Origin: Sphingobacterium sp. PCS056
GTDB lineage: Bacteria > Bacteroidota > Bacteroidia > Sphingobacteriales > Sphingobacteriaceae
Direction of reading: 5' to 3'
DNA: 64,000 nt
NCBI RefSeq assembly: GCF_023273895.1
Contig: NZ_CP096883.1
Location: forward strand, 2,480,001-2,544,000
The position numbers and the translations under genes were made by a program. The notes beneath the pieces were generated by a model. That model did no database searches, had not been told where the DNA came from, and was given only the letters and a program-made list of their open reading frames with translations. This document shows positions 1 through 9,854 of this stretch, piece after piece (position 1 is the first letter of the stretch; each line of letters starts with the position of its first letter).

Positions 1-2054
1 TGCAACCACACATTACCGGCGTCAATAAACGCTGCCCAGTGTACAAATCCTGCAAGTTTAGCACGATATTCAGTGTTGAGTTCCAATTTAATATCACCCG
101 TTTGATCCGCATAAAATTTGTCCGTACCAATATTCTGAGGTTTCAACGTTCCAGGACCGATTGCACGTGCTGCAAATGCTCGGATACTATTAGGACCACC
201 CACATAATATTGTTTTAAATAGGGCAGTGCACGTGAGTTTCCATAGGAATAACTTAAACCCACACTAACGCGAGAAGCCAATTGCGAATTTTCACTCAAT
301 TTGAGATAGTGTCTACCATCACCACTTATTTTAATATATTGAGAAAAGTAAGCGTTAAATAATTTAAAAGTCTTCCCTTCGTTATAATTAGCACCCTTGA
401 GCAATCCCAAAACGTTACCTGATAAATCCAAATTTCCTTTAAAATAAAAAGTGTTCTTTAAAGTTTTATTCATCGTGTTTGACAAGGTGAAATTGTAGTT
501 TGGACCAATGGTGAATTGCGGCTCAATAGCATGTCTTAACGTAGGCACAGTATCCAATTGAGCTTTATATTCATCAGACACACGACTAGGTTGTACATAA
601 GTGATTTCTAATAATCCTAGATCATGTTGTTTTTCTTGTGATTCTTGCCAAATATAACCGTAGTCGAGTTTGAGTGATCGTAAAGTATACGCTTTGGTTC
701 TATTCAAGAATTCAAACCCTGTTTTAATATATGTTTTTGGTATGTACCTACGACTCGGATCTATTTTAAAAGGTGACAGGATACGCGGTAGTGTCAAGGT
801 CAGATCAGCTCCATAGCGATAATAGCTCGAATTTAAGCTAACACTTCCGCCCGTCTGTGTTTCATAACCACCAAATACATTGAGACTAAGTAATTCAGCT
901 CCTCTAAAGGCATTGTGCAATTGCCAGTTTACATTAAGCTCCGTACCATTATAAACGGATGCCATTTTACCCAAAAGCTCCACCCGAATTGATTTTTTAG
1001 GAAGAGGAGTAAGGTAGTAGTAAACATCTAATCCATTTTTAACATCCTTACTATCTACAAAATTGTTTTTAACAAATTTGAAACTGTTTAAATTGACAAG
1101 ATGACTGATCGTCTTGTTATGTGCATCACGGTTATAAAGATCCCCTTTTCTGAAGAAAATATGATTCGCAAGAACGGGTTTTCTAAAGGTGTTTTGCCTA
1201 TCTATAAAATAATACGAACTATCAAATAGTTCGGCATTACGAGGTGCACGCTGATAACCTGTTCCGGCATCTGTATAATTTGGATAGATGTATATATTAT
1301 TAATTTTCGATGGCGCTTTGGCAATTTCTGGTGTTTCAGGCTTCAGGGTTACATACAAATTTACTTTATTGTTTCCAATGGTGCTATCCACTTGTACCAG
1401 TAAATAATCAGGACTGAAATAATAGTAACCAATCTTTTTGAGTTCATTGTCTATTCGGTCGCGTTCGTTTAATATATCATCAAGATCATAATGTTTACCC
1501 ACTATTAAGAGTGATTTTTCACGTGATTGCAATATATCTTGACCAAGCTGAGTGGTGCTATCCACGTCAAATTTGACTGATTTTATTCGGTAGATTAAAT
1601 TGGTTGTAGCAATATAGTGAATAGTCGCTTCTTTATCTTTAATGGTTGTATCAGATTTAACCTCAGCATTAAAAAAACCGATATTTTCTAGTCGATTCCG
1701 AAGTAAATTCTCATTGTATTCTCGGTTAACATCACTTAACAGAACCGGCTCTTCCCCCATTTTTTTCAATTGCTTCTTTATGAAATTTCTTCCAACTGAA
1801 TCACCAGCCATATTATTGAAAGCTAGTTTATAACGCCATCCAAATAATGATTTATTAGGTTTTGGCATAAGCACTTGTTCCAAATGTGTCGCTAATATCT
1901 TTTTTTGTTCTTTAGGAATAGTATCTGATTCAATATCAACATGACCGTCCACATATAAGGATTCACCTTCTTTTAGATTTTTAGTTGTTGAACAAGAAGC
2001 AATGAAGAGCCCCAATAATAAAACAAAAGCTATAAATTGATTACTATTTTTCAT
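1..2054 (-). CDS. tamL: TamL-type BamA-family outer membrane lipoprotein (3' end cut by window)
   Basis: Bacteroidota TamL: an Omp85-family outer-membrane barrel with N-terminal POTRA-like repeats that partners with TamB in envelope biogenesis. I translated it from the ATG at 2054. The first 21 residues form a lipoprotein signal ending in the lipobox IASC (Cys21). POTRA-like segments follow to roughly residue 380, then a beta-barrel region containing the YYVGGPNSIRAF stretch that resembles the conserved Omp85 GG-xR motif region. The frame is open to base 1, so at least 684 residues are present and the last barrel strands lie outside the window. Its start overlaps the end of tamB by 11 bases, which points to translational coupling. 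The family call is firm; no enzymatic function is implied. Confidence 0.9.
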   Translation of the reverse strand, partial: MKNSNQFIAFVLLLGLFIASCSTTKNLKEGESLYVDGHVDIESDTIPKEQKKILATHLEQVLMPKPNKSLFGWRYKLAFNNMAGDSVGRNFIKKQLKKMGEEPVLLSDVNREYNENLLRNRLENIGFFNAEVKSDTTIKDKEATIHYIATTNLIYRIKSVKFDVDSTTQLGQDILQSREKSLLIVGKHYDLDDILNERDRIDNELKKIGYYYFSPDYLLVQVDSTIGNNKVNLYVTLKPETPEIAKAPSKINNIYIYPNYTDAGTGYQRAPRNAELFDSSYYFIDRQNTFRKPVLANHIFFRKGDLYNRDAHNKTISHLVNLNSFKFVKNNFVDSKDVKNGLDVYYYLTPLPKKSIRVELLGKMASVYNGTELNVNWQLHNAFRGAELLSLNVFGGYETQTGGSVSLNSSYYRYGADLTLTLPRILSPFKIDPSRRYIPKTYIKTGFEFLNRTKAYTLRSLKLDYGYIWQESQEKQHDLGLLEITYVQPSRVSDEYKAQLDTVPTLRHAIEPQFTIGPNYNFTLSNTMNKTLKNTFYFKGNLDLSGNVLGLLKGANYNEGKTFKLFNAYFSQYIKISGDGRHYLKLSENSQLASRVSVGLSYSYGNSRALPYLKQYYVGGPNSIRAFAARAIGPGTLKPQNIGTDKFYADQTGDIKLELNTEYRAKLAGFVHWAAFIDAGNVWL

Positions 2055-5000
2055 TCTTCTCCCTTTCTTCATTTCTGATCACTTTTTGTCCAATTGTGTC
2101 TGCTTTCTGATTTGTTGAATCAGTTTTATTGTTTGAATCCGTTTTTTGTATTTTTTGCTTTTGATTATTGTAGCGTTCCTTATATTTTTTAGGATCGTTG
2201 CGCATAATGCTATCACGTATCACATACCTGACGCTATCACGATAAACAGAATCTGTTTCCATCCGCTCTACATCAAAACGTTTTCTAAAACTTTTGCTGC
2301 CAGAATTATATTCGTTAAGCTTCTTAGAATTCATCCAAATTTCTTTGAATTTATTATAGCTCATATTGATGATAAATCCAATACCAGTTTCTACATATTG
2401 TCCCTGAAGGGTTACTTGATACTGATTTTTACGATATACCCTTGCAAAATATCTTCCATCAGGAGATAATTGATAGTCCAAACTAATATCTCCAGCAATA
2501 TTAGCAGCCTGTTCTCCAGGTCTTGAATTACCTTCAACCTCAAAGTTTGAACCAATCGTTATCTTCAATCGATCATTGAATAACATTTTTGAAACCCCAA
2601 TATTTAAGTCAGTGCGTGTTTCTCCTACTCCGGTGGTGAAATCTTGTTCTGATTGTAAGTCAAAATCTAATTCCACACCTTTTATAAGATCTGATGCCAA
2701 GCGATTTAGTTGTGAGGTAAGTAACGAACTAACGCTATTTCGAGCCATGGATTCAACACCACCTCCACCAGATAAACTTTCAAATGGATTGGAAGCCATA
2801 AACCGACCTAGCACAATCAAAGAAAAAACTTGCTTATTGATTTCTGAAGGATCTGTACGAAGCTGTGCAAGAGCATTATTGACTTTACTTACAACATCTT
2901 GAGAGGCGATTGCATTATTTTCATCCAAATCAATATCAAATCCCAATTTAGGCTCAAAAAGTTGTTCTGTAATCAATAGATTCACATTAAAAGGAACACG
3001 TTGTTTGTAAAGATTAGCGTTCTCCGCACCCAGCTGCGTCTGTACGAGTTCTAGGGTAGGAGCTTTTACTTTATACACGGCAGTAATATCCAATCTTGCA
3101 TCTAAAGGATCACCAGCCCAAGTAATTGTGCTACCTTCTTTAAATAAGAATTCACGTTTAACAGGTCCAAATGAGAAGGAGTAGCTACCTTTTTCAACCG
3201 TATATGTTCCTGACATAGTGATTTTATTACTTGCATCAATTCCAGCATTTAATTCTGCCTCCCCTTGAATATTTAGGGCGTCTTGAGAACCTTCATCTAA
3301 AATGACTTTAAATTTAGCATTTTTATCCGTTTGTAAATTTAATGTAACATCTATACCTGTAAGCTTAGTGGTGGTTAATGAATCTAATTTAGCAAATACA
3401 TTAGTCCTTGTCGTATCACTTTTATCCACAAATTCTACCACTCCTTTTCTTTCTACCATTCCAGGCTCATCATTTGGCATAATGAATACAAAATCAGTTT
3501 TGTCTTGGACTTTAATATTTCCATCAACAACAGGTTTATCCAGCGTGCCACGTATTCTTAAGTCCGAAGAAACATACATTTTACCAAAAAATAGATCATT
3601 ATCTTGTCGCGTAGAATTCACGACTTCAAAATTATCTGTTTTAAGATTTAAATTAAAATCATAATCGATGTAGTTTTGAGTTAGAATGGTGCCATTCATA
3701 GTACCACTATTTCCTTTCTTATCTTTTATGTTGAAATCCGATAATGTAATGCCTCTATTATTAAAGGCAATTTTTTCGTTATCAATAAAGAATGCCGCAT
3801 TTAGCATAGCAACATTAAACTCTGCTTTATTAAAGTTCAAATCACCATTGATGGCGGGTTTATCGGTAGTTCCTGAAATTTTTAATTGTCCCTCAACATC
3901 TCCCTTTGATTCTTTTAAATAACCAAAACTAAATGCTTGGATGGTTTTCATCTTTAAAGGGGCGATGTTTAGAACAGCATCAAATGTTGCTGCCCCTTTT
4001 GGAGGACTTATAAATTCACCGATTAAACTGACGTTATTACCATTTTCAGTAATACTCACATTTGCTGCATATGTATTTTCTTTTTCATTATTTACTTTAA
4101 TATTGACATTACCAATTGTATCTGTCCCTAAGTAAAATTTATCAATGCCAATGTCAGAAACAAAAACAGGACTGCTTTCCAGACGCGAAATAGTTGCTTG
4201 TCCATTAATACCCCCGCCTAAATTCATATCATCTGCAGCGACCATTTTACTGAGAGTTTCAATTCTAAAATTTTTGAAAACGAGATCAATAGGCGAGTTT
4301 AGAACACTATCTTGTGATTTAATTTCTAATAATTGTCCGTTGTTTTCAAGGACGAAGTTATGTGCTTGAATACCAGCATTTCCAAATGAAATAACATTTG
4401 TACTATCGACATTCCATTTTTCATAGTTTAACATCAGCCCATTTTCAAGTAAGCTAAAGAGAAAGTTTCCACGGTCGACTTTCATATTAGCACCTAAATG
4501 ATATTGTTCCTTATCTTGTTTATCCTTAATCCAAAGACCAAAATCAAGGTTGTTTTTAATGACCTTACCACTGAAAACAGTATTGATCAATTCAATGTTA
4601 CTTACTTTAATCTTATTGATAAGAGCTGAATAGTACATTGTGCTGTCAACTGTTGTTAAATCTAGAGATACGCTATTGATATCCGTACCTGCATAAACAA
4701 TTTTTGGAGCATTGAGTTTAGCTTGGATCAATTTATTCTTACTGTCAAACATACCGTCCAGAGTAATGTCTTTCATCTCAGTAAGATCTGGTAGAAAATC
4801 TTTAATAAATTTGGTTCTAGTCAACTGTGCCGAAAATTCGAATCGCTGATCTTCATATTTTGGGAGAACAACTGGTGCACCAGGTTGGTAATAAACATGT
4901 GCGATATCCTGGATAGCAGTGCCTAACTCCATTAATTTATATTTACCGACTAAATGGGCATTCAAAAATGCTGATTTCAGCATCAAGAGATTGGAACTAG

Positions 5001-7317
5001 TGTCCGATTTCGCAATCAGCGATATACTATCAACACTATAGCGATCATTATTATAAGCAATAGAAGAATTGATGATATGTGCTTCCCCATTTAAATAATT
5101 TGGATCGGCAGTTTCAAAATTTCCAACCATTTTACCATGATAACGAAAGTCATCATCCATCAATTTTAAATTTTGAAGATTGACACTATCCACCATCAAT
5201 TCAAAATTAACTTTTGGATATTTTTGACTCATATCGGCCGTAGCATTTAAATTAAATTTGATATTAGGATCAATACTAGTAATATTTGCTTTAATATCTC
5301 CTGAATTGGCATTCATGTTCATGTCGATATTATGATAACGGTATCCAAGTGCATCCAATTGAATGAGTTTGCCATCTACGTTAGCAATGGCTTTCTTAGG
5401 ATCAAGTCCGTGACCTTTTACATTGGCTTCAAAGGATAATATACCTAATACAGAATCTTGCTTTAAAATCTTTCCGATATCAAAGTCCTTAATAGATACA
5501 AAAGCATCATATGTCGTATCACGCTTTGAAATATCAAATTTACCATTGACTTTGGCTGTTCCTTTTTCTGTGAGCAATGCCAAGTTGGTATTGAATGATT
5601 GCATTCCACCCTTAAATGTTCCCGTTAATCCAATCGCGTTTGGAAGCTCAAGGTTTTTAGGGAAGAGCGATTTCGCAACGAGTTGCTCAATATCTGATCG
5701 TCCAGTAGTGAATTTTTTAAGGGTAAGGTCTATGGACATCTTGTCTACATCAGGAAGTCCCTTAATTCGGGCACTGGCAATTACTTTTGTGTTCGATAAT
5801 GTACTGAAATCTAAGTGTGGGATATTGAGATCATTCAATCTTCCTATAACTTTTCCGTCGATGTTGAACTTTTTATTCATTAATGGATGCATGATCTCCA
5901 TCGTATCCAAAAAAGGAGCAAAATAATAAATATCGCGCATATCAACGTGACTCTTTTTTATATTGGCATTGACAGTAAGTAATTCTGGTTTCTCTGCTAT
6001 TGCTTCCAGAGAGGGATATGATATCTTAATATAATCTTGTAATAATGTTTTGGCAGTTGCTGCATATAGATTTTTGATTTCAGCACCAGTATTGGTATAG
6101 ATGAAATCACCTTTTAAGCTTTTAATTTCGAAACCAGAGTGATCCTTTGCTGTTAAGGATTTTAAAGATCCACTAATCGAGTCTGCACTGTAAAATAAGT
6201 CCGTCATTGCAGTATTAATCGCGGGAACTTTGATGTTAAAATAATCAAATCCCTTCATGCGAGCCTGATTATCATCTTTATACCAAACATTGGTATTATT
6301 GATGTTGATATCAGAAACAGATACAACCCAATTTACTTTAGTAGGAGGTGATGACGCAGTATTTTTATCCGATACAGGTAAAGTTTTTTTTGCTATTTTA
6401 TCAAAAAAAACTTGTGAATCAGATCCTTCCAAACTTATTTTTTTTATATCGACAATTTCCTTATTAAGATCAATATTGTTGATATCAGCATATAGTTTTT
6501 GAATCGAAAACTTTGTTCTCAATTTGGATGATTTATCCTCATAGTGAACATTTATGTTTCTCAAATCAGCGATGTTAATACCAATATCAGGTAAAAGAGA
6601 AGTCGCAATAGTTGTGGGATCTGTAATTCCAAAATCCTCAACACTGGGGCCGTCTCCTTCTTCTGTAGGATTCCATTGTGTTATGATAGCACCCAGACCA
6701 TCAATATTAATTTTTGGCATGTCAAATGCCATATTTTTCGTTAGGTCAAATTTCTTGATGCGTGTGTCAAAATGTTTTAAATAGACATCGGCATTTGTAC
6801 CAATGACATCATCTGCATAAACGATATGAAAACGGTCAAATATGACTTTATCCATGTTAAACACCATTGCTGAGGTAGTATCGGATTTTGCTTTGGACGG
6901 TTCAGGGCTAGCAAATGCTTTAATTATGTAATCAAAGTTGAAACTGCTATCAGGCATAGATCTATGAATTTTTGCTGTTATACCTGTGGCCTCCAATTGT
7001 TGAATCTCGACTGTGCTTTTAAGCAATTTTATCATATTGATCTCGACCTTTATGGCTTCTCCGGCAACTAAGGTATCCTTAGACTGATCTTCAAGATAAA
7101 TATTCTCTAAAACAAGTTTTTTAGGAAATTCTATGTTAACACGCCCTATACGGACAGGAGTTCCTATCTTTCCTTCCACATAAGTAGTTACTTTTCCCGC
7201 AATATAAGTTTGCACAGAAGGAAGTCGTATTAAAAAAATAATGAGAAGTATGAGTCCTATTACAGATCCAATGATCCATAATAGGGTCTTTAATGCGATA
7301 CGGCTAAATTTATTCAA
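2044..7317 (-). CDS. tamB: TamB-like translocation/assembly module protein (AsmA/DUF490 superfamily)
   Basis: Very long (1757 aa) envelope-spanning protein of the TamB family. One membrane anchor at about residues 8-30 is followed by a long beta-rich repetitive region with many 'NI.G.'-type strands, and a C-terminal TamB domain (about 1250-1640) with the typical GTYTVEKGSYSFSFGPVKR region. TamB-type proteins form a hydrophobic groove across the periplasm and support outer-membrane protein assembly or lipid transport; here it would act with the downstream TamL. The predicted start is TTG at 7317. No ATG lies in frame upstream before a stop, and the next internal Met comes far after the anchor, so TTG is likely real. 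The C-terminal 100 residues are charged and low in complexity (KTDSNNKTDSTNQ). Confidence 0.9.
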   Translation of the reverse strand: MNKFSRIALKTLLWIIGSVIGLILLIIFLIRLPSVQTYIAGKVTTYVEGKIGTPVRIGRVNIEFPKKLVLENIYLEDQSKDTLVAGEAIKVEINMIKLLKSTVEIQQLEATGITAKIHRSMPDSSFNFDYIIKAFASPEPSKAKSDTTSAMVFNMDKVIFDRFHIVYADDVIGTNADVYLKHFDTRIKKFDLTKNMAFDMPKINIDGLGAIITQWNPTEEGDGPSVEDFGITDPTTIATSLLPDIGINIADLRNINVHYEDKSSKLRTKFSIQKLYADINNIDLNKEIVDIKKISLEGSDSQVFFDKIAKKTLPVSDKNTASSPPTKVNWVVSVSDININNTNVWYKDDNQARMKGFDYFNIKVPAINTAMTDLFYSADSISGSLKSLTAKDHSGFEIKSLKGDFIYTNTGAEIKNLYAATAKTLLQDYIKISYPSLEAIAEKPELLTVNANIKKSHVDMRDIYYFAPFLDTMEIMHPLMNKKFNIDGKVIGRLNDLNIPHLDFSTLSNTKVIASARIKGLPDVDKMSIDLTLKKFTTGRSDIEQLVAKSLFPKNLELPNAIGLTGTFKGGMQSFNTNLALLTEKGTAKVNGKFDISKRDTTYDAFVSIKDFDIGKILKQDSVLGILSFEANVKGHGLDPKKAIANVDGKLIQLDALGYRYHNIDMNMNANSGDIKANITSIDPNIKFNLNATADMSQKYPKVNFELMVDSVNLQNLKLMDDDFRYHGKMVGNFETADPNYLNGEAHIINSSIAYNNDRYSVDSISLIAKSDTSSNLLMLKSAFLNAHLVGKYKLMELGTAIQDIAHVYYQPGAPVVLPKYEDQRFEFSAQLTRTKFIKDFLPDLTEMKDITLDGMFDSKNKLIQAKLNAPKIVYAGTDINSVSLDLTTVDSTMYYSALINKIKVSNIELINTVFSGKVIKNNLDFGLWIKDKQDKEQYHLGANMKVDRGNFLFSLLENGLMLNYEKWNVDSTNVISFGNAGIQAHNFVLENNGQLLEIKSQDSVLNSPIDLVFKNFRIETLSKMVAADDMNLGGGINGQATISRLESSPVFVSDIGIDKFYLGTDTIGNVNIKVNNEKENTYAANVSITENGNNVSLIGEFISPPKGAATFDAVLNIAPLKMKTIQAFSFGYLKESKGDVEGQLKISGTTDKPAINGDLNFNKAEFNVAMLNAAFFIDNEKIAFNNRGITLSDFNIKDKKGNSGTMNGTILTQNYIDYDFNLNLKTDNFEVVNSTRQDNDLFFGKMYVSSDLRIRGTLDKPVVDGNIKVQDKTDFVFIMPNDEPGMVERKGVVEFVDKSDTTRTNVFAKLDSLTTTKLTGIDVTLNLQTDKNAKFKVILDEGSQDALNIQGEAELNAGIDASNKITMSGTYTVEKGSYSFSFGPVKREFLFKEGSTITWAGDPLDARLDITAVYKVKAPTLELVQTQLGAENANLYKQRVPFNVNLLITEQLFEPKLGFDIDLDENNAIASQDVVSKVNNALAQLRTDPSEINKQVFSLIVLGRFMASNPFESLSGGGGVESMARNSVSSLLTSQLNRLASDLIKGVELDFDLQSEQDFTTGVGETRTDLNIGVSKMLFNDRLKITIGSNFEVEGNSRPGEQAANIAGDISLDYQLSPDGRYFARVYRKNQYQVTLQGQYVETGIGFIINMSYNKFKEIWMNSKKLNEYNSGSKSFRKRFDVERMETDSVYRDSVRYVIRDSIMRNDPKKYKERYNNQKQKIQKTDSNNKTDSTNQKADTIGQKVIRNEEREKNEK

Positions 7318-7544
7318 AATATATTCTAGTCTTTGTAAACCCCTAAATTTAATATTATAACGTAAAACAAGTAAATATGTTTATACTGTGCTCATTATTT
7401 TATAAACTTTTATGGTTGCTTGATATGATAATATCCCCCCTCTAATAGTTGAAGGAGGTCAATTTTGCAATATTAGCGATATTAAACAAAAATAATGCCT
7501 TAATTTTACAAAAATAGCATACTATTATCGCGGTTTTAGCAAGA

Positions 7545-7575
7545 TTGATAATTAATTTTTTTCTGTGTATATTCG
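7545..7575 (+). promoter_or_regulatory. Bacteroidota-type promoter for the Dabb lipoprotein gene
   Basis: TTG at 7545-7547, a 20-bp spacer, then TATATTCG at 7568-7575, which differs by one base from TAnnTTTG. The start codon at 7596 follows after about 20 bases. Inferred from sequence pattern only. Confidence 0.4.
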
Positions 7576-7595
7576 TTAAAATCAACATTAAACAA

Positions 7596-8030
7596 ATGGA
7601 AAGAAAAAAATTTTTAAGTTCATTGGCGATAGCAGGCGTCGGTGGCACTATATTCACATCATGCTTAAATTCTGAAGATAAATTACAAAAAGAAAATACA
7701 GGTACAGGTTTTTATGATGGATTTATTTTTCATAGTGTCTATTTTTGGCTAAAAGATGGGATTAGTAAAGAAGAAGAAAAGGATTTTTTTAATTTTTTTG
7801 AAATTTTAAAAAAAGTGCCGGGAGTTGAATCTTGTCATATTGGAAAACCAGCCGCTACAAATCCAAGACCAGTTGTAGATAATACTTTTTCATACCATAT
7901 TATGCTCACTTTTGCCAATATTGAAGCAATAACAAAATATGAAACACATCCAGATCATTTAGCAGGTATTGATCAATATAGTAAGTATTGGAATAAAGTG
8001 GAAGTAAAAGATACTCTACTAGGAGAGTAG
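7596..8030 (+). CDS. Dabb (stress-responsive A/B barrel) domain lipoprotein
   Basis: 144-residue protein. The N-terminus (ERKKFLSSLAIAGVGG) looks like a Tat/Sec export signal and ends in a lipobox-like FTSC with Cys23, so it is probably a lipoprotein. Residues about 42-142 match the Dabb ferredoxin-like fold (FHSVYFWLKDG near the start, then VPGVESCHIGKPA, and the HPDHLAGIDQY segment near the end), a small dimeric barrel family of mostly unknown function in bacteria. I chose the ATG at 7596 instead of an upstream in-frame codon because it places the charged residues and hydrophobic stretch exactly as in an export signal. It converges on the DUF4342 gene across a strong hairpin. Confidence 0.8.
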   Translation: MERKKFLSSLAIAGVGGTIFTSCLNSEDKLQKENTGTGFYDGFIFHSVYFWLKDGISKEEEKDFFNFFEILKKVPGVESCHIGKPAATNPRPVVDNTFSYHIMLTFANIEAITKYETHPDHLAGIDQYSKYWNKVEVKDTLLGE

Positions 8031-8035
8031 TTCGT

Positions 8036-8081
8036 TTAAGTAGTTTATGGAGAACTTAATAGTTCTCCATAAACTACTTAA
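8036..8081. terminator. Perfect 21-bp inverted repeat, bidirectional terminator
   Basis: Arms 8036-8056 and 8061-8081 are perfectly complementary with a TAAT loop. It separates two convergent genes, and the right arm contains the stop codon of the minus-strand gene (8074-8076). There is no long T tract, so intrinsic termination is inferred from position and stem strength. Confidence 0.6.
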
Positions 8082-8361
8082 CTTCGATATGCTGGGAAGT
8101 ATCTGGTTTGTCTTGATCATCTTTATCCTTCCTTTCGACGGTTATCGTACACTCTGTTAGTAATGCTGCCATTGCTCCGACTGCTGCAAATATGGGGGCA
8201 AATATGAGTCCGATAGCACCCACTGTAACAGGAAAACTCATTATTTCTTTCCCTGATTTATCAGAAATACTGATCTTCGTTACGTTTCCATCAGCAATGA
8301 GTTCTTTAATCTTCTTTAATAGATTTTCACCAGTAATCGAAAATGTTTCTTTAATACTCAT
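8074..8361 (-). CDS. DUF4342 domain-containing protein
   Basis: 95-residue protein. The first 45 residues resemble DUF4342 (ITGENLLKKIKELIADGNV, then a short beta segment KISISDKSGKEIMSFPVTVG). A hydrophobic stretch at about residues 47-70 (IGLIFAPIFAAVGAMAALL) is probably a membrane segment, and a charged tail (ERKDKDDQDKPD) follows. The domain is widespread and of unknown function. It reads toward the Dabb gene and ends inside the shared hairpin. ATG start at 8361. Confidence 0.75.
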   Translation of the reverse strand: MSIKETFSITGENLLKKIKELIADGNVTKISISDKSGKEIMSFPVTVGAIGLIFAPIFAAVGAMAALLTECTITVERKDKDDQDKPDTSQHIEVK

Positions 8362-8429
8362 AATGTTTTGATTTTTAATTGATGACTTTTAAATATAACC
8401 ATTTTTCATCAGTAATTATAGTGAAAATT

Positions 8430-8624
8430 TTAAAAGCGGTGTTCGCGTTTAAATTCATTAAATCTGGATTTATTTTTACCATCTACCCTTGATGCTACCG
8501 CCCATATTGCTGCGGGCAACCAACCGATAAGTGTACACTGCAAAATCAAACATAAAATTCCAGAAAAAATTTTCCCTCTTAAAAAAAAGGACAACCAGGG
8601 TAATAATACAGCTATTAAAATCAT
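8430..8624 (-). CDS. YqaE/Pmp3-family small membrane protein
   Basis: 64 residues with two hydrophobic segments (about 1-14 and 19-43) and the family-like ILCLILQCTLIGWLPAAIWA pattern. Pmp3/YqaE proteins are small two-helix membrane proteins linked in other organisms to membrane potential and salt or cold stress; no role is shown here. It is a short free-standing gene with the same orientation as its neighbours. The family match rests on the second helix and the overall size. Confidence 0.75.
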   Translation of the reverse strand: MILIAVLLPWLSFFLRGKIFSGILCLILQCTLIGWLPAAIWAVASRVDGKNKSRFNEFKREHRF

Positions 8625-8760
8625 ATCTTCTATTTTTAAACTTGTTCAAATATAAATTCTATTTTACTGGACATTCGCTGGTTTTAGGTAAGACTATTGA
8701 AAATATCGGCGAATACATGCTATTAAAAGGTAAAAGAAGTGTGCGATAATGGGCCATGAT

Positions 8761-9633
8761 TTACTTCAATTCAATCAGCTCGCTTAAAATATGACCATCC
8801 CACCTATACTTGATTTGGCTTTTAGTCTCCATATAATTAGGCTCAACCAAATTGTCATCGATATTCTCAGCCTCTACTATTTTTTTATAAATCATCGTCG
8901 GATCGCCTTTATGTTCTGAAGGGAATAAAACTGTTTCGTCACGATAGAATACTCCTGCATCAGAAATGGTCATTTTACTTGGAAAATGAATGAGTTCTTG
9001 ACCATTCCACGCAAAATAGTAATATTGGGTAGCTATCCCACATGCTTCACCTAAAAAAGCTGAACGATGAATATTTTTAATATTTTTTAACCCCATTGCT
9101 CCTAAGATCTTAGTATCGGTACCAGTTTGATCGTTTACTTCTGCTTGATATGAAGCGCGAGCAATGACTTTTTTTTCTCGATCAAAGACTTTGATCTCAG
9201 CATCATAGTAAGATGCTGAATTTTCTGTAGATGGTCTAAATTTTTTAAAACCATAAATGAATTGTTCGCCATCTTGATTTTGTATACTATTAAGAGCTAA
9301 CAAACCTAGCCAGATGAAACCTTCTTTTTTAACATTATCTTTTACATAGCTTATTTTATGCCATGGAGCATAAAATCCTCTTACTGTACTACCATTGTAT
9401 CCATCACTTTTAATTATAACCATTTTACCTTCTTGAAGAGAATCTACTAATTTAGATTTTGTATCTGCATATTCTCGAATATAAGCCATTTCAGCAAAGA
9501 CATAAGTTGTGTCACCTTTTTGAAGATTCCATAAGTTATACTCTTCGTTTAAAGCATAAGCGGCAGGTTGCTCCTGTGCATGAATCAATAAAAATGCTAA
9601 GGAAGATATCAATACCGTGATTATTTTTTTCAT
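8761..9633 (-). CDS. Secreted protein with SH3-like region, function unknown
   Basis: 290 residues with a clear Sec signal peptide (MKKIITVLISSLAFLLIHAQ), so periplasmic or exported. Residues about 40-110 look like a bacterial SH3 module (TTYVFAEMAYIREYADTKSK, then a GKMVIIKSDG strand, closing with KKEGFIWLGLLAL). The remaining two thirds are beta-rich and not recognised. It stands alone between the YqaE gene and the valS terminator. No catalytic motif was found. The real-gene call is strong; the SH3 assignment is tentative. Confidence 0.7.
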   Translation of the reverse strand: MKKIITVLISSLAFLLIHAQEQPAAYALNEEYNLWNLQKGDTTYVFAEMAYIREYADTKSKLVDSLQEGKMVIIKSDGYNGSTVRGFYAPWHKISYVKDNVKKEGFIWLGLLALNSIQNQDGEQFIYGFKKFRPSTENSASYYDAEIKVFDREKKVIARASYQAEVNDQTGTDTKILGAMGLKNIKNIHRSAFLGEACGIATQYYYFAWNGQELIHFPSKMTISDAGVFYRDETVLFPSEHKGDPTMIYKKIVEAENIDDNLVEPNYMETKSQIKYRWDGHILSELIELK

Positions 9634-9795
9634 TTTTTATTAACTAATTTTCAGTTGTAAAATTCATTTAGTGTGTAAAATCCCAATGTTAATTACAAAT
9701 CTGAGTCCAAAAAAATAGTTGCGTTTTGACTATCTATTTTTCAATAATAATTTTATCAACAATGAAGATTTTATACTATAATCAGTGGGATAGGC

Positions 9796-9839
9796 ATAAA
9801 AATGCCTCAAAAAATAAACATTTTTTGAGGCATTTTTAT
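9796..9839 (-). terminator. valS terminator hairpin
   Basis: 19-bp perfect stem (9796-9814 with 9821-9839) around a 6-base loop, 15 bases after the valS stop. A/T runs flank the GC-containing core on both sides, as in intrinsic terminators. Confidence 0.7.
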
Positions 9840-9854
9840 ATTTTACGAGATGAA

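Noticed and set aside
7442..7657. 71-codon minus-strand frame over the Dabb gene start
   Set aside because: Antisense to the clearly coding signal peptide of the Dabb lipoprotein.
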